NCBI RefSeq assembly: GCF_013256425.1
Contig: NZ_CP053904.1
Location: forward strand, 1,426,001-1,490,000
Origin: Hymenobacter sp. BRD67
GTDB lineage: Bacteria > Bacteroidota > Bacteroidia > Cytophagales > Hymenobacteraceae
Direction: 5' to 3'
Length of the DNA stretch: 64,000 bases
The position numbers were made by a program, and so were the translations under genes. Shown in pieces: positions 59,007 through 64,000 of this stretch (positions are counted from its first letter, which is position 1; each line of letters opens with the position of its first letter). The notes beneath the pieces are model-generated. The model was not told where the DNA came from. It saw only the letters and a program-made list of their open reading frames with translations, and ran no database searches.

Positions 59007-61192
59007 ATGGCCATTCTCCGCTTTAAAGCCCTCGAACTCGTTGACCAGCGCCAGCCGCTAACGGTAAAGCCCCTGGCCGCCCGCCGCTCCGACTCGTTTG
59101 GGCAGAACGTGTTCAACCTGGAAGCAATGCGGGCAAACATGCCCGGCGAGTACTTTAAAAAGCTGCAGGCAGCCGTGAAGCACGGTTCGCCTGTCGAGCG
59201 CTCGGTAGCCGACGCCGTAGCGGCAGCCATGAAAACCTGGGCCATGGCCAAAGGTGCTACGCACTACACGCACTGGTTTCAGCCCCTCACGGGTGCTACC
59301 GCCGAAAAGCACGACTCGTTCTTCGACCTGAATTCCGATGGCCGGCCGATTGAGAACTTCAAAGGCTCGGCGCTGGTGCAGCAGGAGCCCGATGCCTCGT
59401 CGTTCCCCAACGGCGGCATCCGCAACACCTTCGAGGCCCGCGGCTACACTGCCTGGGACCCTACCTCGCCCGCGTTCATTATCGAAACAGTAGGTGCCAA
59501 AACGCTGTGCATCCCCACTATTTTCGTGGCTTACACCGGCGAGGCGCTCGACTACAAAGCCCCGTTGCTGAAGTCGCTGGCCGTGCTCGAAAAGGCTGCC
59601 GTTGATGTATGTCAATATTTCGATAAGGATGTTCAGCGCGTGAATACCACGCTTGGCATCGAGCAGGAGTATTTCCTGGTCGACAAGGCACTCTACGACG
59701 CCCGCCCCGACCTGGTGATGACTGGCCGCACGCTGTTTGGCCACGCGCCGGCCAAGGGCCAGCAGCTCGAAGACCATTACTTTGGCTCGATTCCGCCCGC
59801 GTGCATGCCTTCATGTTCGACTTCGAGGAAGAAGCCAACTCGCTCGGCATTCCGCTGCGTACGCGTCACAATGAGGTGGCTCCCAATCAGTTTGAGTGCG
59901 CGCCTACTTTTGAGGATGCCAACCTGGCCATCGACCACAACCAGCTGTTGATGGACGTGATGGACCGGGTAGCCCTGAAACACAACTTCAAAGTGCTGCT
60001 ACACGAGAAGCCCTATGCCGGCGTCAATGGCTCGGGTAAGCATAATAACTGGGCCATGAGCACCGACACCGGCGTCAACCTGCTGGCGCCCGGCCGTCGC
60101 CCAAAGGAAAACCTCCAGTTTCTGGCGTTTTTTATCACGACGGTAAAGGCTGTGCACCGCTACGGCGATTTGCTGCGCGCTAGCATTGCCTCGGCCAGCA
60201 ACGACCACCGCCTCGGGGCCAATGAGGCTCCGCCCGCCATCATGTCGGTGTTCCTAGGCTCGATGCTCGACGGCGTGCTCGACGAGCTGGAGCGCACCGC
60301 CAAGCTGCCGCTTGATAAGGGTGATAATATATATTTAAAACTGGGTATTGACAAGATTCCGGCTATCCTGCTCGACAACACCGACCGTAACCGGACCTCG
60401 CCGTTTGCCTTCACCGGCAATAAGTTTGAGCTGCGCGCCGTGGGCTCGTCGGCCAACTGCTCGTCGGCCATGACGGTGCTCAATGCCATCGTAGCCGACC
60501 AGCTTATCGACTTCAAAGAGAAAGTAGATGAGCTGATTGCCCAGGGCAAAAAGAAGGAAGTGGCTATTGTGGAGGTGCTGCGCGCCTACGTAATCGAATC
60601 GAAAAACATTCGCTTTGAAGGCAACGGCTACTCGGACGAGTGGAAGGAAGAAGCCGCCCGCCGCGGCCTCGCCAACGTGGCTACCACGCCCCAGGCCCTC
60701 GACGCCCTGGTGCGCGCCGACGCCGCCGAGCTGTTTGCCCGCCACGGCATCTTCTCGGAAGTAGAGCTGCACGCCCGCCACGAAATCCTGCTGGAAGACT
60801 ATACCAAAAAAATCCAGATTGAGAGCCGCGTGCTCGGCGATTTGGCCGTAAACCACGTAATCCCGACCGCCCTAGCGTACCAGAACAAGCTGGTGCAGAA
60901 CGTGCGCGGCCTGCGGGAACTGGGCCTTGATGAGAACAGCGAAGTAACCGTAGAGATGATTAAATCCATCTCGCGCTATGTTTCGACCATCAAGACGACG
61001 GTCGATGCCATGGTAGCAGCCCGCAAGGTGGCCAACCGCATTGAAGATGCCCGCGAGCGCGCCGTAGCGTACTGCGATGAAGTAAAAGAAAAATTCGCGG
61101 CTATCCGCCGCGCGACCGACAAGCTCGAACTGCTTGTGGCCGATGAGGACTGGCCCCTGGTGAAGTACCGCGAACTGTTGTTCCGGCACTAG
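59007..61192 (+). CDS. glnN: Glutamine synthetase type III, one frame break
   Basis: ATP-dependent ammonia assimilation enzyme of the large GSIII class, about 728 residues, the form usual in Bacteroidota. Motifs are [13 protein letters not shown] near residue 22, [20 protein letters not shown] near residue 85, [10 protein letters not shown] near 220, [14 protein letters not shown] near 290, [15 protein letters not shown] near 335 and [12 protein letters not shown] near 405. The frame breaks at 59796-59798; one added C gives [17 protein letters not shown] start at [11 protein letters not shown], which follows a promoter box. A terminator ends the transcript. No other nitrogen gene is adjacent. 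Confidence 0.95.
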
Positions 61193-61256
61193 CCCTGGGG
61201 TTGGAGCCACGGACCAGCGCTGGGTGGGAATTCTCGCTGCGTCCGGGTTTGGAAAG

Positions 61257-61285
61257 GGTCGTGCCGGGTGGCGCGGCCTTTTTTT
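61257..61285 (+). terminator. Terminator after the glutamine synthetase gene
   Basis: GGTCGTGCC pairs with GGCGCGGCC (two GU pairs) around GGGT, followed by seven T; 65 bases past the stop. Confidence 0.75.
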
Positions 61286-61394
61286 GTGCCCAACCGTTTC
61301 TGACGGGCTAAAACTGCCCTCCCTGGGCTAAAAACGCAGGTTGTCACAAGCAGCTCCAGCCAGCTTCAGTCAGAAAATAGGGTAGTCTGCCACT

Positions 61395-61520
61395 GTTTTT
61401 AGGCTGCCGTGGGCAGGAGCCGGGCGGTCTGCGGGTAGTTGTTCAGCAGCTCCTGCTTGTTGATGCCCAGGTTGAGGTGGTCGGGTGCAACTCCAGCATC
61501 TAAGGCTACATGGGGGCAGT
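61395..61520 (-). pseudogene. Possible C-terminal gene remnant
   Basis: The minus strand holds an open frame without a start codon that ends APDHLNLGINKQELLNNYP (then about 10 residues and a stop). Codon use looks coding, but nothing precedes it. It may be the 3' end of a deleted gene. The rest of 61286-61394 shows nothing recognisable. Confidence 0.25.
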
Positions 61521-61527
61521 TTTCGAG

Positions 61528-61740
61528 CTACTTCTTTACCGGTATCGGCATATGCATATCGGTGGGCTTGCTTTTTTGCACCATTTTCTTGCCTAGGGCT
61601 TTGCTGTCCTTCACCACTTTGGGGCCTTCATAGGGGGCGGCGCCTTGGTCGGCCGTTTTGTGTGAGGCGGCAGGGGTTTGCTGAGCGTGGGCGGCGCTGA
61701 GCAACGAGCCCAGGGCGAGGAAGAGGGTAGGCGTTTTCAT
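61528..61740 (-). CDS. Small exported lysine-rich protein
   Basis: Protein of 70 residues. A signal peptide (residues 1-20, SLLSAAHAQ cleavage region) leaves about 50 mature residues, rich in lysine and proline and ending PTDMHMPIPVKK. No family is recognised and no cysteines are present. It follows a regulator-tail remnant on the same strand, in the same way that the beta-barrel gene at 61885 follows a similar remnant. A periplasmic or surface role is inferred only from the signal. Confidence 0.55.
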   Translation of the reverse strand: MKTPTLFLALGSLLSAAHAQQTPAASHKTADQGAAPYEGPKVVKDSKALGKKMVQKSKPTDMHMPIPVKK

Positions 61741-61768
61741 GAGTTAGGGTAGCTTATTAGGGAGAAAC

Positions 61769-61881
61769 TTAGTTAGGCTGGTTGTAGCTGGCGGGCAGCA
61801 GGTTGAGCATTTCGTCTTTGGCGGCAATCAGCGCCTCCTGGCCGGCTAGGTCGCGCTCGAGCCACCAGCTATCACGCAGCA
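61769..61881 (-). pseudogene. Regulator C-terminal tail remnant, copy 1
   Basis: Open stretch on the minus strand reading WLERDLAGQEALIAAKDEML then NLLPASYNQPN and stop, with no start and no N-terminal domain. This resembles the coiled tails of XRE-type regulators common in Hymenobacter-like genomes (from memory). A related tail lies at 62604-62725. Confidence 0.45.
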
Positions 61882-61884
61882 GCT

Positions 61885-62604
61885 TTACTTAGCGCCGCCA
61901 AACAGGTAAGCCAGGGATAGTTGGAAAGCACGGTTATAAAAGTTTGCGTCAGTAGGTGGCGCGCCATTATCGGTGTAAGTTGGTATCGTCGTCCGCAGGC
62001 CCAGGCTATAGCTTGCCTGTAACAGGAAGGCTTCGTAGCGGTAGCCGACCCCACCTTGCAGGCCCGCATCAAATCGGCGAAAGCCGGTGTGGCCTGAATT
62101 TATATCTATGCTCTCAGCCACCAAGAGGCGGTCGGTCACGGTGGCGTCAGTCGGTAGATTACTTGTATCGGTATGCACATCGCGGCCGCCGAGTAACACA
62201 CTCACGTAAGGGCCAGCAAAAAGCTGGGGGCCGGTTTTGGCACCCAGCGGCGCATAAGCGAAGTTGACCGGCAGCGTGAGGTAGCTCAACCGAAGGTTGT
62301 GGTGGATGGTAACAGGGCCAGTCGGGAGGTTCTGGCCGTCCCGATAATAAATGTCAACATCATGCTTGTAGCCTTTCTGCGAAAGTAACAAAGCGGGCTG
62401 CACGGCGAACTTGCCCCAACTCAGGTTGGCTTGCGCGCCAGCCAGCCAATCAAGGTGGTAGTGGAGGCTGGGGGCGTTATCAGCGGCGATGTGCTGCGTG
62501 GCGAGGTTACCACCCAGCACTGGGCCGATGCTAAACGTATTCTGAGCCTGCGCAGCGCCTGCCAGCAGTAGCAGGCCCGGAAGTAGAAATTGATGCAGTT
62601 TCAT
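61885..62604 (-). CDS. Outer-membrane beta-barrel protein (PF13568-like)
   Basis: Exported protein of 239 residues: signal peptide 1-20 (LLAGAAQAQ), then an eight-strand-like barrel with IGPVLGGNLATQH, WGKFAVQPALLLSQKGY, LRLSYLTLPVNFAYAP, LFAGPYVSVLLGG and GLQGGVGYRYEAFLLQASYS. It ends LSLAYLFGGAK. Its ATG overlaps the stop of an upstream regulator-tail remnant (TGATG), the arrangement of translationally coupled genes, so it was probably the second gene of a regulator-barrel pair. Function unknown. Confidence 0.82.
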   Translation of the reverse strand: MKLHQFLLPGLLLLAGAAQAQNTFSIGPVLGGNLATQHIAADNAPSLHYHLDWLAGAQANLSWGKFAVQPALLLSQKGYKHDVDIYYRDGQNLPTGPVTIHHNLRLSYLTLPVNFAYAPLGAKTGPQLFAGPYVSVLLGGRDVHTDTSNLPTDATVTDRLLVAESIDINSGHTGFRRFDAGLQGGVGYRYEAFLLQASYSLGLRTTIPTYTDNGAPPTDANFYNRAFQLSLAYLFGGAK

Positions 62605-62725
62605 CAGTTCGGGCGGGTGGAGCTGGCGCGCAGCAGGGTAATGATTTCGTCTTTCGCCGCTACGAGGGCATGGGCTAGGGCCACTCGCGCTGACAGGCAG
62701 CGAGCGCGGCGGCTAGGTCTTAAGA
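62604..62725 (-). pseudogene. Regulator C-terminal tail remnant, copy 2
   Basis: Minus-strand frame reading ALAHALVAAKDEIITLL then RASSTRPN and stop, homologous to the tail at 61769 (shared pattern ALxAAKDE..LL.AS...PN). A frame break lies about 20 codons upstream and no HTH precedes it. Its TGA overlaps the ATG of the beta-barrel gene. Confidence 0.5.
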
Positions 62726-62867
62726 AGCTGCCTGCGATTTATCAACTTTAACTTTTTAGGTGTTGCTGGTGCCAGCTTGGTTGAAGTCCGTTCAGCCAGC
62801 TGATTAATAATCTTTGACTCAAGATTTCTCCTCATTGGAACGCTGGCTACGATGCTCATGAGTTAAT

Positions 62868-62957
62868 GAAGCTGTTTAGGAAGTACCCGAAAAATAAAAC
62901 AGAACGCCAGATGAGCATGACAGATAACGTAATTTTGAAAACTTCCTAAACAGCTTC
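62868..62957. mobile_element. MITE-like element, copy 2 (17-bp perfect terminal inverted repeats)
   Basis: GAAGCTGTTTAGGAAGT at 62868-62884 is repeated inverted at 62941-62957; the 90-bp element has no coding capacity. Ends are identical to the element at 25354-25463, and the interior shares ACGCCAGATG.GC.TGAC with it while the rest differs. Confidence 0.75.
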
Positions 62958-63010
62958 GTTGACTCAATTTTCTTTGGCTTCGCGTCGTTACTGCCGTAAA
63001 TATCAAAAAT

Positions 63011-63039
63011 ACTAGGCTAAATATCTAATATAGCCTAGT
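63011..63039. promoter_or_regulatory. Operator-like palindrome A (TAGGC half-sites)
   Basis: ACTAGGCTA (63011-63019) and TAGCCTAGT (63031-63039) are perfect inverted half-sites 11 bases apart, 27 bases before a small HTH-like ORF. A related palindrome lies at 63670-63694. Confidence 0.5.
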
Positions 63040-63065
63040 GTTTTTCAAAATAAAGCTGTAGAGTG

Positions 63066-63245
63066 ATGGGACCTACGAACCGCCTTCGGGAAATCTTCTC
63101 GGCCATTGGCCTAGAAACTGTGCGTCCGACCGACGAGCTACTGGAGCAGTGGGGCACGAGAGCCACGCGCTTCAACCAGCTCGTCAATAACCGGGGCCGC
63201 ATCGGCATTACCGTCAGCGAAAGCAGAGCCCTGAAGAGCTTCTAA
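63066..63245 (+). CDS. Small protein, possibly a truncated HTH regulator
   Basis: Protein of 59 residues: MGPTNRLREIFSAIG, then RPTDELLEQWGTRATRFNQL and a final ITVSESRALKSF. The pattern (short helix, LLEQWGT, RFNQLVNN, ITVSESRAL) resembles the N-terminal halves of small DNA-binding proteins in Hymenobacter-type genomes, so it may be a complete small regulator or the front of a truncated one. A GTG directly before the ATG is an alternative start. An operator-like palindrome lies just upstream. Confidence 0.45.
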   Translation: MGPTNRLREIFSAIGLETVRPTDELLEQWGTRATRFNQLVNNRGRIGITVSESRALKSF

Positions 63246-63349
63246 TTCTACTGCGCTACCCGGCACCCGCTGCCAAACCCGTCTTTATGGCGAGTGGCGG
63301 GCTTGCCCGTGCCTATTCCATGCTGCCTCCACCTAATCTCTTCTTTTCG

Positions 63350-63566
63350 ATGCACATCAGCACCACCCCCGACCTGCTCCTGCCAAGTACTGCCTGAGCG
63401 ATTTGCACGAGCTGCTGCGCGAGATAGCGGCCGCCTGGCCGGCGTCGAGCAGTGGCAGCGCGAGCTGCGGGTAGTGAGCAATTTGCAGTACACCCAGGCG
63501 GCTCTGAGCACCCTGGCCACGGTCAAGCAAAACTCGACGATTCGCAGTACGAGCCCGCCAAAATAA
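63350..63566 (+). CDS. Possible small coiled-coil protein, two frame breaks
   Basis: If one C is added near 63383 and one G near 63430, a 72-residue frame opens: MHISTTPDLLLPKYCLSDLH, followed by a heptad-like helix with ELLREIAGRLAGVEQWQREL and SNLQYTQAALSTLATV. The helix pattern and the type of repair (one base in a G/C run) match the other broken genes in the window. Without repair only fragments exist. Function unknown. Confidence 0.35.
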
Positions 63567-63669
63567 AAGCGCTAAAAAAATCTGGGATAGTACCAGCTGT
63601 TTCCCACATTCAAAATCAGTGAGTTCAGCTAGGTAATGGTTGAGCACTAAAAAGTGATGGTAACTTTAT

Positions 63670-63694
63670 TTTAGGCAACTTACTATTGCCTAAA
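63670..63694. promoter_or_regulatory. Operator-like palindrome B (TAGGC half-sites)
   Basis: TTTAGGCAA (63670-63678) and TTGCCTAAA (63686-63694) are perfect inverted half-sites 7 bases apart, 69 bases before the exported-protein gene at 63764. Confidence 0.5.
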
Positions 63695-63763
63695 TGCCAA
63701 AGTGTGATGTGGTTCGCTAACTACCCAGAAACCTCCTTCACTTTTTACGTTTTTTGCTCTGCT

Positions 63764-64000
63764 ATGAACCTCACTACTACTCTCCGCCTCTCCGCAGTCA
63801 CTTTACTCGCTTTTCTGCTGATTATAAGCAGCCCGGCTTTGGCCTCGAACTCCTTCAAAGGACCAGCTACCCGCTTAGTGGTCATTCGTTCCCTTGCGGT
63901 CGCCTTCTGGCCCAAAGTTCTTGCAGTCAACACGATGGAAATTGGCCTCAAGAAGCCAGTCGTAACCACTCTGCCCGCGCCGGCGGTAGAGGTGCCCACT
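63764..64000 (+). CDS. Exported protein, 3' end beyond the window
   Basis: An open frame runs from an ATG to the window edge without a stop. The first 29 residues are a clear signal peptide (MNLTTTLRLSAVTLLAFLLI, then ISSPALA). The mature part starts SNSFKGPATRLVVIRSLAVA and becomes proline- and valine-rich (PAPAVEVP). No family is recognised from the 79 residues visible. It is preceded by operator-like palindrome B. Confidence 0.6.
   Translation, partial: MNLTTTLRLSAVTLLAFLLIISSPALASNSFKGPATRLVVIRSLAVAFWPKVLAVNTMEIGLKKPVVTTLPAPAVEVPT

Larger units (their letters stand above)
62726..63065. other. 340-base intergenic region
   Basis: AT-richer than average. It contains the second MITE-like copy (62868-62957) and an operator-like palindrome (63011-63039). 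No gene is supported in 62726-62867. Confidence 0.5.

Overview
The window comes from a GC-rich (about 60% by eye) member of the Bacteroidota, most probably Hymenobacter or a close Cytophagales relative. Pointers are the type III glutamine synthetase, the PorX regulator of type IX secretion, a Porin_10-type outer-membrane protein, the MutA/MutB methylmalonyl-CoA mutase pair, several PF13568-like beta-barrels, and promoter -7 boxes of the Bacteroidota type TAnnTTTG. No tRNA, rRNA, CRISPR array, prophage or complete insertion sequence was seen. Placement in a genus is inference.

Layout. 0-8.6 kb (minus strand) carries housekeeping genes: a sigma-54 activator, miaB, pabB, a TPR protein, a zinc-ribbon coiled-coil protein, a Nif3 protein and a SMUG2-like DNA glycosylase. 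Then, on the plus strand, lpxK, a putative porin, miaE, tsaE and alanine dehydrogenase. From 16.7 to 25.3 kb lies a carboxylate uptake and sensing block: porin, MHS-type MFS transporter, a two-helix membrane peptide, a transporter-linked histidine kinase (SLC5-STAC-HK), a receiver-only response regulator and acetyl-CoA synthetase. 25.5-33.2 kb (minus) holds fumarylacetoacetase, NifU-like and Mrp Fe-S proteins, a hybrid histidine kinase and a GH2 glycosidase. 33.3-38.7 kb has a geranylgeranyl-reductase-like flavoprotein, an M20 peptidase, an ankyrin protein and two SDR enzymes. 38.9-43.8 kb holds methylmalonyl-CoA mutase with a low-GC orphan between its two subunit genes. 43.9-48.7 kb has a beta-barrel, a 5'-nucleotidase split over two genes, and dnaA. 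48.9-58.8 kb has an HD phosphohydrolase, porX, an exported protein, a MacB/FtsX-type permease, an XRE regulator, mtaB and an LtaS-like sulfatase. glnA follows. The last 3 kb (61.4-64 kb) is accessory in character: small exported proteins, a beta-barrel, remnants of regulator C-termini, a MITE-like repeat and two related palindromes.

One feature dominates the reading: at least 21 single-base frame breaks interrupt otherwise intact, conserved genes, including dnaA, glnA and lpxK. Every one is repaired by adding one G or C to an existing G/C run. I therefore treat them as probable homopolymer under-calls in the assembly, not as pseudogenes, and give each gene its repaired extent.

The most interesting biology is the transporter-kinase/receiver/acs block, which resembles the CrbS/CrbR acetate switch but has a receiver with no DNA-binding domain. 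Next come the modular right-hand end and several families of palindromic intergenic repeats.
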